A DNA stretch of 40,359 nt from Planctomycetota bacterium (GTDB taxonomy: Bacteria; Planctomycetota; Phycisphaerae; Sedimentisphaerales; Anaerobacaceae): the NCBI GenBank assembly GCA_019456195.1, contig VRUK01000028.1:14717-55075 (forward strand), read 5' to 3'. Positions 16,161-24,498 of this stretch are shown piece by piece; the first letter of the stretch is position 1, and every line of letters begins with the position of its first letter. The notes under the pieces are model-generated. The model was not told the DNA's origin, ran no database searches, and was given only the letters and a program-made list of their open reading frames with translations. The position numbers were made by a program, and so were the translations under genes.

Positions 16161-19100
16161 ATGCATGATGTTCAAGACAAGTTGATGAAAATCGCTCTGT
16201 TAGTCTGTAGCCTGACGGTTCTTTCCGTACTGGCTACCGCGGCATACAAAGAGAATTTCGGCGCCGATTGGTACCTCCATCAGAGCGAATACAAACGCGA
16301 GCTGATCGCGCACGCAAGTGCTGAAAGTGAGCGCCAGGCGGCCGGGCGTTTTGACGTCGGCCAGAAACAGCTCTATCTACCTGACCTGGACCGTATAGAT
16401 CGCTGTGTGACATGTCACATAGCCATTGATAATCCCGGCATGGCAGATGCCGACCAGCCTCTAACAGCCCATCCGGGAGGCATCATGGAGAACCATCCCA
16501 AGGAACAGTTCGGGTGTACGATCTGCCACGATGGACAGGGACGAGCAACCACAGCAGAAGATGCCCACGGGCACATCTCACATTGGCTAAAGCCTATGCT
16601 GGCGAGCGAGGAGATGGACCAATCCTGTCCGAAGTGCCACACGGAGCAGTCACTGCCAAATGTTGCCCGATACAACGCGGCAATGGACTTGTTCTATGAG
16701 CATGGCTGCCTTACGTGCCACAAGCTGCGCAGCCGAGGTGGAGACATAGGTCCTGATATTACCAACGCCGGAGAGCTGCACGATGCCGAGTGGCACTTCA
16801 AGCATTTCAAGGACCCCAAATCGGTGGTTGAGACATCCGAAATGCCAGACAACGACCTTTCGGACGAACAGGCGCAACTTCTCACGTTTCTAATGATGTG
16901 TTACAAAGAAGAGTCAATTCCAACGAAGCTCCTGTCCAATCCCAAGCAGAGCACCCAGGTGAAGCTGCCTGAGCCGCTGGATGCGCTGGCGCTGGAAGGC
17001 TTCGTCGGAAGTAAGTTTTGCATTAGTTGCCATGGAGCCACGCACCCCGGTACGGTAGAGGCATGGCGTGATTCCAATATGACCAGCACCTATGAGCGCA
17101 TCAGGCATGAACCGGTGAAAGATAACTGCCTGCCATGTCATACGACGGGATTCAACTCCGATACAGGACACTTCTCTGAAGAGGGAGTCGGATGTGAGGC
17201 CTGTCATGGGCCCGGCAGGGAAGCGGTCAGGGCAGTGCTGGCAGGTGATATGCAGGAACACAAGCTATTGATTAAAATCGACCAGGATTCCGAGCCGGTT
17301 TGTGAACGATGCCACAATCCGCACATCACCACTTCCACACACGCTGAATTCTATCGAAAACTACCAGCCCCTGTATCACTGCCGGCCATAATAAAACCTG
17401 TTATTAAAGACGAGCAGGCTGAGACAATAGAGCCCGTCAGCAAAGAAGAGCATGTTGAGACAATAAAGCCTGTTATCGATGACGAGTATATTGACGCAAT
17501 CAAATCCGCCATCAAAGAGGGGCGTATTGTCACATTAGAGCCCGTCACCAAAGAAGAGCAAGTTGTCACAATAAAGCCCGTCATCGAAGAAGAGCAAGTT
17601 GACACAATAAAGCCCGTCATCGAAGAAGAGCAGGTTGTCACAATAAAGCCCGTCATCGAAGAAGAACAAGTTGTCGCAATAAAACCCGTCATCGAAGAAG
17701 AGCATCCTGAGACAATAAAAGTTGAATCTTCTCCAGCCCCGGAGCATCAAGGGCACAAAGCAAATCCAGTCACGAAAGAGGAATTACGGATATCTATGGA
17801 ACGGCAACAAAGCCAGTCACCCCCGCCGCCGAGGCCGATTATCACAAAGACCGGCCTTGACTATAACATTCCCGGCGTGATGGAGAAAGAACCCGACCTG
17901 ATTATCTTCTCACAGTCGTTCGCCGCAGAAGAACCTTTGGTGTCCCCGGGGCCGCAGACTAAGCTGCCTCGTGAATTGCCGGATGTAATTCTCCCGAAAG
18001 CCCTGGCAATGCCGACGATTGATATTATTTCCGGCTCTTCAGCCGACAGCCCTCCAACAAAGATAGAAGGCGGGTGCGTAAGCAGCGACTGTCATTCCTC
18101 AACTGTCTTCGGAGAATTCGTACACGGACCAACGGCCCAACAGGATTGTGAGCCCTGTCACCGCCTGGTGGATGAGACGCGACACAAATTCGAGCTGACA
18201 GATGAAGAGCCAAATCTGTGTTTCGAATGCCATGATCCTCCTGAAAAAGCCGAATTTCAGCACGGGCCTGTAAACCTCGGCGTTTGCACTGTTTGTCACA
18301 ATCCACACAGCGGCCCCAATGAATTCATGCTGACCGAAACGGGAAACAACTTATGCTTTACATGTCACACGGATATGCATGAACATGTCGAAAGCGTGGC
18401 GGTACAACATGATGCAATCACCAAAGAAGGAGAAGGCTGCACTTCCTGTCACGATGCCCATCAAAGTAATTTCGATAAGCAGCTAAAGGGAGATATGCCT
18501 GAGCTGTGCATGATAAATTGCCATGAGCCGGTTCATGAGCCAATTCAGGAATTAATTGAAAATGCAACCGTCAAGCATGGTGCCTTGACAACAGAGAGCA
18601 AATGTGCTAATTGTCATCAGCCGCATGGGAACGATGTGCCGGGGATGCTTAATGAGCAGGAGATAAAACTCTGTCTCGATTGTCATGACGAACCTATGGA
18701 AACTGAGAATGGACCGATTATCGACATGAAATCCCGGATCGAAAATAATCCCGAGCGCCATGGACCGATTCGAGATGGCAACTGCACGCTTTGCCACCAG
18801 CCCCACGGCTCGCAGCATTTTCGGATATTATCCCATGATTTTCCACGAAAATTCTACATGCCTTTCTCAATAGAGGGCTACGACTTGTGCTTCCAGTGCC
18901 ATGAAAGTACACTCGTTCTGGATGAACTTACAACCGTCTTAACTGATTTTAGAAACGGCGACAAGAACCTGCACTACGTCCACGTAAATCAGAAGAAAGG
19001 CAGAACCTGCCGGGCATGCCACGAAATGCACGCAGGTACAAAACCGAAACGTATAACGGATTCCGTGCCTTTCGGTTCATGGATGTTACCTGTAAACTTC

Positions 19101-19187
19101 GAGCTTACCGACGAAGGCGGTGCATGCGCTCCGGGCTGTCATCTCTCGCGGGCCTATAATCGCAGGCAAGCAATCGAACAACAATAA
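16161..19187 (+). CDS. Giant multiheme cytochrome c (18 CXXCH plus 3 expanded motifs) of the bc operon
   Basis: A 1008-residue exported, probably N-terminally anchored cytochrome (hydrophobic segment about 8-27, then YKENFGADWYLHQ). Residues about 85-400 carry eight CXXCH motifs, including a class-I-like domain (HGCLTCHKLRSRGGDIGPD). Residues 410-517 are a haem-free tandem repeat linker. After a proline-rich stretch the C-terminal half (about 635-1000) has ten CXXCH motifs in doubled-CXXCH arrangement, plus CVSSDCH (CX4CH), CMINCH and CAPGCH (both CX3CH). That is 18 to 21 c-haems. It starts 26 bases after cytochrome b, so it probably replaces cytochrome c1 as the complex's electron acceptor. 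The N-terminal part likely docks on the complex, and the C-terminal part could reach across the periplasm. It has no close analogue known to me at this size. Confidence 0.93.
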   Translation: MHDVQDKLMKIALLVCSLTVLSVLATAAYKENFGADWYLHQSEYKRELIAHASAESERQAAGRFDVGQKQLYLPDLDRIDRCVTCHIAIDNPGMADADQPLTAHPGGIMENHPKEQFGCTICHDGQGRATTAEDAHGHISHWLKPMLASEEMDQSCPKCHTEQSLPNVARYNAAMDLFYEHGCLTCHKLRSRGGDIGPDITNAGELHDAEWHFKHFKDPKSVVETSEMPDNDLSDEQAQLLTFLMMCYKEESIPTKLLSNPKQSTQVKLPEPLDALALEGFVGSKFCISCHGATHPGTVEAWRDSNMTSTYERIRHEPVKDNCLPCHTTGFNSDTGHFSEEGVGCEACHGPGREAVRAVLAGDMQEHKLLIKIDQDSEPVCERCHNPHITTSTHAEFYRKLPAPVSLPAIIKPVIKDEQAETIEPVSKEEHVETIKPVIDDEYIDAIKSAIKEGRIVTLEPVTKEEQVVTIKPVIEEEQVDTIKPVIEEEQVVTIKPVIEEEQVVAIKPVIEEEHPETIKVESSPAPEHQGHKANPVTKEELRISMERQQSQSPPPPRPIITKTGLDYNIPGVMEKEPDLIIFSQSFAAEEPLVSPGPQTKLPRELPDVILPKALAMPTIDIISGSSADSPPTKIEGGCVSSDCHSSTVFGEFVHGPTAQQDCEPCHRLVDETRHKFELTDEEPNLCFECHDPPEKAEFQHGPVNLGVCTVCHNPHSGPNEFMLTETGNNLCFTCHTDMHEHVESVAVQHDAITKEGEGCTSCHDAHQSNFDKQLKGDMPELCMINCHEPVHEPIQELIENATVKHGALTTESKCANCHQPHGNDVPGMLNEQEIKLCLDCHDEPMETENGPIIDMKSRIENNPERHGPIRDGNCTLCHQPHGSQHFRILSHDFPRKFYMPFSIEGYDLCFQCHESTLVLDELTTVLTDFRNGDKNLHYVHVNQKKGRTCRACHEMHAGTKPKRITDSVPFGSWMLPVNFELTDEGGACAPGCHLSRAYNRRQAIEQQ
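17388..17711 (+). repeat. Nine tandem 36-base units encoding a 12-residue charged repeat
   Basis: Nine contiguous units encode variants of TIKPVIEEEQVV, from the first IIKPVIKDEQAE to the last AIKPVIEEEHPE. Units five to nine are nearly identical in DNA; the earlier ones have diverged, so expansion probably proceeded towards the 3' side. The insert contains no cysteine and alternates Lys-Pro with acidic triplets, which suggests an extended, flexible, negatively charged linker between two haem-bearing halves. Such arrays commonly vary in copy number between strains. Confidence 0.95.
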
Positions 19188-19208
19188 TTTTAATTTAGAA
19201 GGTGTATT

Positions 19209-20273
19209 ATGAAACATGCTTTCATCAGACGACAAATCAGCCCTCATATAATTCTGTTGTCGCTGGCCGTTGTGCTGGCTCTGCCCCATCCGGCAAGCGC
19301 AGTCCGAAATCTCAAGATCGGAGACCCTATGCCCAGCTTTTTCCTGCCCCGTGGGGACAAAATTTCAGACATATATAGCCACGAACAGCTGGCCGGCCAA
19401 CCCGCCGTTATAACCTTCTTCAGACCGTCTCACAAGTTTTCCACCGACGCCCTTAGAGACCTGGAAGCGATTGTCCAGGAGGTCGGTACACAAAGATGCA
19501 AGTTTGTCGCCGTAGATGCCAAACTGTCCACAATTATAGAGGTTCGGGAATCCCTTGCAGAGGAGGCTATCTCGTTTCCCGTCCTGCTCGATCCACAGAG
19601 GATTTTATATGAAAAAGTAGGCCTGATTGTCTGCCCTACCACCCTGCTTTTCGATTCAGAAGGAAAGCTGCGATTCGTAGTTGCAAGTCATTCGAGACAG
19701 TACCGTCAGATAGTCCGGGCGCATCTGGACTTTCTCCTGGGCAATATTGATGAACAGACAATGAACGAACAGATCAACCCGAAAAGCCGCAAGCTCGATC
19801 CTGGTTTGGTGGCGGCCTGGCGCATGTACAACCTTGGTGTACAACTACAGGCCAAGGGAAATACTGATGAGGCCACATCGATCTTCGAGAAAACCATCGC
19901 TAAATATCCGTTTCTTGCAGAAGCCTATTGTGCACTGGGCTTTTTGAAGTACGCCGCCGGAGACTCAAACAATGCCGCCAAGCAGTTTCAGGCGGCCCTG
20001 GAGCAAAGGCCTGGTTTCCCACAAGCCCAGCTTGGCCTGGCAATCATCCTCGCCCGAACAGGAGGGCAGCAACAGGCAGAGCAGATCCTGCGGTTACTCT
20101 TAGGGCACCAATCTCTCGCTGCACGCGTTCGATACGAACTCGGCCGTATTTACCTGGCTCGTGGTGAGCGTGACAAAGCCCTCACCTTCTTTCAAAATGC
20201 ACTGGCGGTTGTCTTCCCCGAATCTGGCTCTGGGGCTCCAGGGGCTAGCCCCATTCCAAGTCCAAAACGTTGA
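19209..20273 (+). CDS. Exported thioredoxin-fold (redoxin-like) protein with TPR domain, lacking CXXC
   Basis: A 354-residue protein with a cleavable signal peptide (ILLSLAVVLALPHPASA, cleavage near 31). Residues about 36-180 have a TlpA/AhpC-like thioredoxin fold: IGDPMPSFFLPRG, VITFFRPSHKFS and the cis-proline region VCPTTLLFDSEGKLR. Where a thiol enzyme has CXXC the sequence is RPSHKFS (72-78), so it cannot be a dithiol oxidoreductase; C97 and C142 are the only cysteines I see in the fold. Residues about 205-340 contain tetratricopeptide repeats (NLGVQLQAKGNTDEA, YCALGFLKYAAGD). It is last in the bc operon, 21 bases after the giant cytochrome. A scaffold or assembly role for that cytochrome is more likely than catalysis. 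Confidence 0.82.
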   Translation: MKHAFIRRQISPHIILLSLAVVLALPHPASAVRNLKIGDPMPSFFLPRGDKISDIYSHEQLAGQPAVITFFRPSHKFSTDALRDLEAIVQEVGTQRCKFVAVDAKLSTIIEVRESLAEEAISFPVLLDPQRILYEKVGLIVCPTTLLFDSEGKLRFVVASHSRQYRQIVRAHLDFLLGNIDEQTMNEQINPKSRKLDPGLVAAWRMYNLGVQLQAKGNTDEATSIFEKTIAKYPFLAEAYCALGFLKYAAGDSNNAAKQFQAALEQRPGFPQAQLGLAIILARTGGQQQAEQILRLLLGHQSLAARVRYELGRIYLARGERDKALTFFQNALAVVFPESGSGAPGASPIPSPKR

Positions 20274-20309
20274 TAAATCAAGGTGAGTAAACTACTATAG
20301 CCGGAAGGC

Positions 20310-20336
20310 GATGGATTTTCTCCTGTTAAATCCGTC
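20310..20336. terminator. Possible hairpin between convergent genes
   Basis: GATGGATTT and AAATCCGTC can pair with one G-U wobble around a nine-base loop, between the 3' ends of the plus-strand TPR protein gene and the minus-strand cytochrome gene. There is no clear T-run on either side, so it may only partly terminate transcription or protect RNA ends. Confidence 0.3.
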
Positions 20337-20368
20337 AGCTTATTGATAATCCCGAGCTTTTGCAATTT

Positions 20369-21424
20369 TCACAAGTCATGGCATTGAAAACACAATGCAC
20401 TGCGGAAATTACTCTGAACGAGATGCTTCTTTTCTTGGGAATATAGACTGTGACAACTCCCGCAACCCATTTTGTCGTCAAAGAGCCGGATGCGGTCATT
20501 GCGTACAAGAGGATATTTGTACCTGGTGGTTTTTCGTAAAGCAACGCGGGAGTATTCCATACCGATTGGGTGATCTTTCATACTTTGCCAGCGTTTTCTC
20601 TTTTGCGATGAAGTAGATTCGTTTTCACCGGGCATCGTCACCGTAATATTCTGATGGCAGCTTATGCACGTTCGGGATTCGATATCGATACCGCCGATAG
20701 CTTGAGCAGAATTACTGCTCAGACCGGACTGTCGATTAATTTGTCCGAGGTGGGCACGTGAAGAAAACTGCCAGTGGGATTGCTTTTTGAGATTGCCAGG
20801 CATTTTCCTATGGCATGAGCCGCACAAGTTAACTTCATTTGGTATTCTCAAGCGGCGTTCCTGCCCTCCATCAATATCAACTGATAAGTTTGACGATTTC
20901 GTTTGATTGTGGCAGGTCAAACAGGTGATACGTAAACCGTCCAATGGCATATCTTCTGGTATCGTACTGTTAACGCTGACATTGACGGGATGATTTAATA
21001 TAGTATCATAATCGTGGCAACCAAAAGATGTGCACGTCCGATTAATATCAATCCTTTTTTGGGTGTAATTTTCGCTTTGCATTTTACCGGTAGATGTTAC
21101 ACTGTCGGTGCCGTGACAGTTTTCACAGGGAAGGTCAAAATGATGAAGCAGTACAGTCTTTTGCTCAGGCACCGGGCTACTATTGAGTTGACTAATCGAT
21201 CCACCCCACAACGGAACGGTTTGGATAATGCTTTTCTGAGCCAAAGAGGCAATATTAAACATGCCGGATGTGTTTTTGTTTTGCAGTTCTTGTCCTCTAA
21301 TTCCTGTTATCGGGCCAAGGGAAATTAATGCCAGGAATACAAAAAATATGTACTTAAAAGCACGGCATCTGAGCGTTTGACATTGAAATGATGATGGCAG
21401 TGTAGTACGTCTTCTTGTTTTCAC
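20369..21424 (-). CDS. Heptahaem cytochrome c (6 CXXCH plus 1 CX4CH)
   Basis: An exported cytochrome of 351 residues from GTG 21424, which has GAGG nine bases upstream; an in-frame TTG at 21439 would add five residues. A signal segment (YIFFVFLALISLG) is preceded by basic residues. Haem motifs in order: CENCH, CTSFGCH (CX4CH), CLTCH, CGSCH, CISCH, CGSCH and CFQCH, the last at the very C-terminus. Spacing is uneven, unlike small tetrahaem families, so I give no family name. It follows the 12-haem cytochrome gene on the same strand after 342 bases with its own promoter candidate. Probably a periplasmic or outer-surface electron carrier of the neighbouring cytochrome/NHL cluster. Confidence 0.88.
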   Translation of the reverse strand: MKTRRRTTLPSSFQCQTLRCRAFKYIFFVFLALISLGPITGIRGQELQNKNTSGMFNIASLAQKSIIQTVPLWGGSISQLNSSPVPEQKTVLLHHFDLPCENCHGTDSVTSTGKMQSENYTQKRIDINRTCTSFGCHDYDTILNHPVNVSVNSTIPEDMPLDGLRITCLTCHNQTKSSNLSVDIDGGQERRLRIPNEVNLCGSCHRKMPGNLKKQSHWQFSSRAHLGQINRQSGLSSNSAQAIGGIDIESRTCISCHQNITVTMPGENESTSSQKRKRWQSMKDHPIGMEYSRVALRKTTRYKYPLVRNDRIRLFDDKMGCGSCHSLYSQEKKHLVQSNFRSALCFQCHDL

Positions 21425-21439
21425 ATCCCCCAACCTCAA

Positions 21440-21781
21440 TCTAACCTGACTATAGAGTCATTGCTTGCTTACTTCTAAAACATAAGAAATAATATGACTT
21501 TTGACAAATCAGGCAGAGGAATGTACAAGAAAAATCTTTAATAGCCCATGAAACACATTTTGTTCAGATGCTTAGAAAATTAATATTTCCGGACCTTTTT
21601 CGAGTTAAATATAGAAAACCTATCGGCTCTAAGAGATTTTCATAATGAATATGCCGATAATGTTTGGCATACAAATTAAGCCATACTCTGTAAAATTAAT
21701 GGAAATGACTGATAAAGATATGACGAAGGGTTATATTCCATCTTCTATTATTTTCAAGAAGGGCTCAATACTATTTCCTAA
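21440..21781. other. AT-rich intergenic gap between two cytochrome genes
   Basis: This 342-base gap separates the 12-haem and 7-haem cytochrome genes, both on the minus strand. Apart from the promoter candidate at 21479-21507 I see no gene, RNA or repeat. The gap suggests the 7-haem gene is transcribed separately from the upstream cluster. Confidence 0.5.
21479..21507 (-). promoter_or_regulatory. Candidate sigma-70-type promoter for the heptahaem cytochrome
   Basis: On the minus strand, TTGTCA (21507-21502) is followed after 17 bases by TATGTT (21484-21479), matching the -35 and -10 consensus at five and four of six positions. The predicted start is about 45-50 bases before the GTG. AT-rich DNA raises the chance of a false match. 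Confidence 0.35.
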
Positions 21782-23425
21782 TCAATAATCTTCAGGTGAA
21801 TGGTCTTTACCATGGCAGGTCAGATAACACTCACCGCTAAATACTCCAGTGTCTATAAACTCCAGCCGCCCGGTCTTAGGATCTGACGAAACAATAGTAG
21901 TATCGAAATTTATTAGATGTGAATTACTTATGCTTGTGCCTTGAGCGGAACTGATACCGTGTGCATCATGGCATACCGAACATGGAATTTTTTCTTCCAG
22001 ATGCTTTCGATGTTTGGGGAAACTCTCATCGTTAAGAATACTGTTGCGGCTATGGCATCTGTAGCAAAGCCCATATGCAAATTCACTTTCAGCAGTGTCA
22101 TCTGATGTTTCATAATTGTAGGCCAGAAGAGGCTTATAAATAGAACCATGTGGCCCTTTAACATTCGATGTGTTATCTGAGTTGTGACAATCAGTACAGT
22201 ATATCATAGTGCCAACAGTCATTGGCGAAATAAGGCTTGGGACATTGTTGTTAATACCTGATGAGACTACTGGATGAAAAGAAGGGCCCGAGGGGTCGAA
22301 TTCCAATCTGGTATTTGTTTGAGTTATCTGGCGAGTTATCTTCGATTCTATACGATTAGGATTATCGCCATGACATTTGAAACAAACCTCATATTCAAGT
22401 TTTGCTTCGTTTGAGAATGCACCAGTTGCTGTTACACCTGAGACATTACGCATCAAACCTGATAGGACCGGTGCTTGGGTAACTGTGTTCTGTACAGCAT
22501 GAGGATTGTGGCAATCGGCACATTCCACATGTTCCGGAGAGGTCAACACAGACTCTCTCAGGTCATGGACATCATGATATTTAAATACATTGTGAGCACT
22601 CGGTTTGGAAAATTCCTGCCTCAGATCTTTTTGGGCCACCGAACCATCATGGCAACTGAGGCAATTTTCTTCGGATTTTCTGAAATGGAGCAATCGTTGC
22701 TTACCTTGCGCTGAATGAGGTCTATGACAACATAAGCAGGCGTTGTCCGCGACTGTATCGTACTTGCTTTCTCGTATATGTTTGGCTTGAGAGTTGGCTA
22801 CTGAAACAGCTGATTCTTCGTGTATGGAACTTGACCAGTCCTTCAAATCATGACAAGTTACGCAGATGGCAGACCGCTGATTTGACATGACCAAAAAGTC
22901 GCCATACTGGTTGTCATGAGCGGTATGACAGGTCGTGCATTGAAGTTCACCGGACCTGTCGAGCTTGAATTCATCGGGTAATGTCGAAGCCAGACGTATC
23001 TGGCTGTCCTTGGTCGAAAGAGAATCGGAATAAACAAAGCTGATAGGATGATCGTCCGATAAGTCGGTACCAAGATTAGCCTGCCCTGGAGTTATGTAAA
23101 CACCACCGGGACTGCCTTTTCTTGTGTGTGTTAAAGCTACCGTGCCATCGTGGCAGCTAAGGCACATTTTGCTCGAACCTGTCGGCTGGCCGACTTTTGC
23201 TTCCAGAGATGAACTCTGATATATAGTGTAAACTGCCGTAGAGAGTTTACGGTTCCAGCCGGGAGTTTTCGGCTGTGCGCCATGCGGTGTATGACAAAAA
23301 CTGCATGCATCACCTGAACTTATTGCCGATAAGTCATGCGGCGAGCCTTTAACTACTCCTCTGGCCGGAATCTGTATTATAACAACTATCAAGAATATCA
23401 TGATTGCTCTAAAGTCAATTCTCAT
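21782..23425 (-). CDS. Dodecahaem cytochrome c (11 CXXCH plus 1 CX3CH), doubled-CXXCH type
   Basis: A 547-residue exported cytochrome with a signal peptide (IMIFLIVVIIQIPARG). Haem sites in order: CSFCHTPHG, CLSCHDG, CTTCHTAH, CVTCHDL, CLCCHRPH, CLSCHDG, CADCHNPH, CFKCH, CTDCH, CYRCH, CSVCHDAH and a final CYLTCH (CX3CH). The alternation of CxxCHxxH with a second CxxCH a short distance on is the doubled-CXXCH architecture found in large extracellular or periplasmic electron-transfer proteins. Its ATG overlaps the stop of the preceding NHL lipoprotein gene by four bases, so the two products are made together and probably act together. Without a lipobox it is likely periplasmic or secreted. Confidence 0.92.
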   Translation of the reverse strand: MRIDFRAIMIFLIVVIIQIPARGVVKGSPHDLSAISSGDACSFCHTPHGAQPKTPGWNRKLSTAVYTIYQSSSLEAKVGQPTGSSKMCLSCHDGTVALTHTRKGSPGGVYITPGQANLGTDLSDDHPISFVYSDSLSTKDSQIRLASTLPDEFKLDRSGELQCTTCHTAHDNQYGDFLVMSNQRSAICVTCHDLKDWSSSIHEESAVSVANSQAKHIRESKYDTVADNACLCCHRPHSAQGKQRLLHFRKSEENCLSCHDGSVAQKDLRQEFSKPSAHNVFKYHDVHDLRESVLTSPEHVECADCHNPHAVQNTVTQAPVLSGLMRNVSGVTATGAFSNEAKLEYEVCFKCHGDNPNRIESKITRQITQTNTRLEFDPSGPSFHPVVSSGINNNVPSLISPMTVGTMIYCTDCHNSDNTSNVKGPHGSIYKPLLAYNYETSDDTAESEFAYGLCYRCHSRNSILNDESFPKHRKHLEEKIPCSVCHDAHGISSAQGTSISNSHLINFDTTIVSSDPKTGRLEFIDTGVFSGECYLTCHGKDHSPEDY

Positions 23426-24486
23426 TCTGCACCTCCGATAAGCTCGAACACCTGAACTCGTTTATTGAATGAGTCTGCAACGTAAATTCTGTTTCTCTCA
23501 TCTATGTACATGCCTGCAGGCAGCCAGAATTCACCAATACCGCTGCCTTCATAACCAATCGCCATAAGTATCTCACCATCACTGTTAAAAATCTGGATAT
23601 TTTCATACTGCCTGTCGGCGACATAAATATGGCCAAAGCTGTCTGTTGCTATACCTGCCGGATGGGCAAATTGACCTGGACGATCGCCTTGCTCACCAAA
23701 CATCTTCAGGAACTTTCCTTCGTGTGAAAAAATCTGTACACGATAATTCAATGTATCACTTACATATAGTTTGCCATTATTATCCATACATAAATGAGTC
23801 GGGAAGTTAAATTGCCCTGGCTCTATTCCCCGAGATCCTATCGTCTCAATAAACTCTCCGCTTTTATCAAATACTCTGATAACATGACCACCCGTATCTG
23901 ATATGTACAATTTATCTTGCTCTGCGAAATAAGCGATACCGCTGGGCCTGATTAGTAGTTCCGACCCAAAACTACCTAAATATTTTCCCTTTCGATCGAA
24001 GATACACACTTTGTGCAGTACACTGTCAACGACGTATAACCGCCCGTTGATAATCGTCAGTGCTACCGGCATCGTCAGCTTCTCATCATTACCCAGTGCT
24101 GAAAACTGCTTATACCCTCGTGTGGCAAGATCGAAAACGTGCACTACCCCACCTGCCCCGTCACTTATATACAGCTTTTCATTAGCGCCGAGAACGACCG
24201 CCGAAGGAGCTAATAAAACGCCAATTTCTTCTCTACCAAAGATTAATTCACCTAAACTCTGTATCCAGGAGACTCCGCGTTTTAAGTCTTCTTCTGTCGA
24301 TATCATCCCTACATACCTAATGCGTTCCTGATCAGGCGGCTCCGGCCAGACAACCGGCTGTTCCAAAGCCGGAAACATCTCTCTCTGCTCAACTGCACAA
24401 CTAACACAGAAGAGCAGCAGAAAGCACATAACCGACCCATGACAACCTATCTTAAAATATTGTTTGTCTATATTCATAGTAATCAA
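23422..24486 (-). CDS. NHL-repeat beta-propeller lipoprotein
   Basis: A 354-residue protein whose N-terminus has a hydrophobic core ending LLLFCVSC, a plausible though imperfect lipobox with C30 as lipidation site. After a conserved-looking leader (WPEPPDQERIRYVGMIS) come about six NHL repeats, for example PSGIAYFAEQDKLYISD, FPTHLCMDNNGKLYVSD and HPAGIATDSFGHIYVAD. These make a six-bladed beta-propeller. NHL propellers usually bind proteins, peptides or other ligands. The gene lies 12 bases after the beta-barrel gene and overlaps the 12-haem cytochrome, strongly suggesting one membrane-associated complex. A related second copy lies at 27219-28499. Confidence 0.88.
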   Translation of the reverse strand: MITMNIDKQYFKIGCHGSVMCFLLLFCVSCAVEQREMFPALEQPVVWPEPPDQERIRYVGMISTEEDLKRGVSWIQSLGELIFGREEIGVLLAPSAVVLGANEKLYISDGAGGVVHVFDLATRGYKQFSALGNDEKLTMPVALTIINGRLYVVDSVLHKVCIFDRKGKYLGSFGSELLIRPSGIAYFAEQDKLYISDTGGHVIRVFDKSGEFIETIGSRGIEPGQFNFPTHLCMDNNGKLYVSDTLNYRVQIFSHEGKFLKMFGEQGDRPGQFAHPAGIATDSFGHIYVADRQYENIQIFNSDGEILMAIGYEGSGIGEFWLPAGMYIDERNRIYVADSFNKRVQVFELIGGAE

Positions 24487-24498
24487 AACTGTATTTTA

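Noticed and set aside
17388..17711. CRISPR-like periodic repeats
   Set aside because: Units are contiguous with no spacers and stay in the coding frame of the cytochrome.
17351..17756. Two overlapping minus-strand open frames with strong repeats
   Set aside because: They are mirror images of the 36-base tandem array inside the giant cytochrome gene; the array keeps antisense frames open. No ribosome binding site or independent signal.
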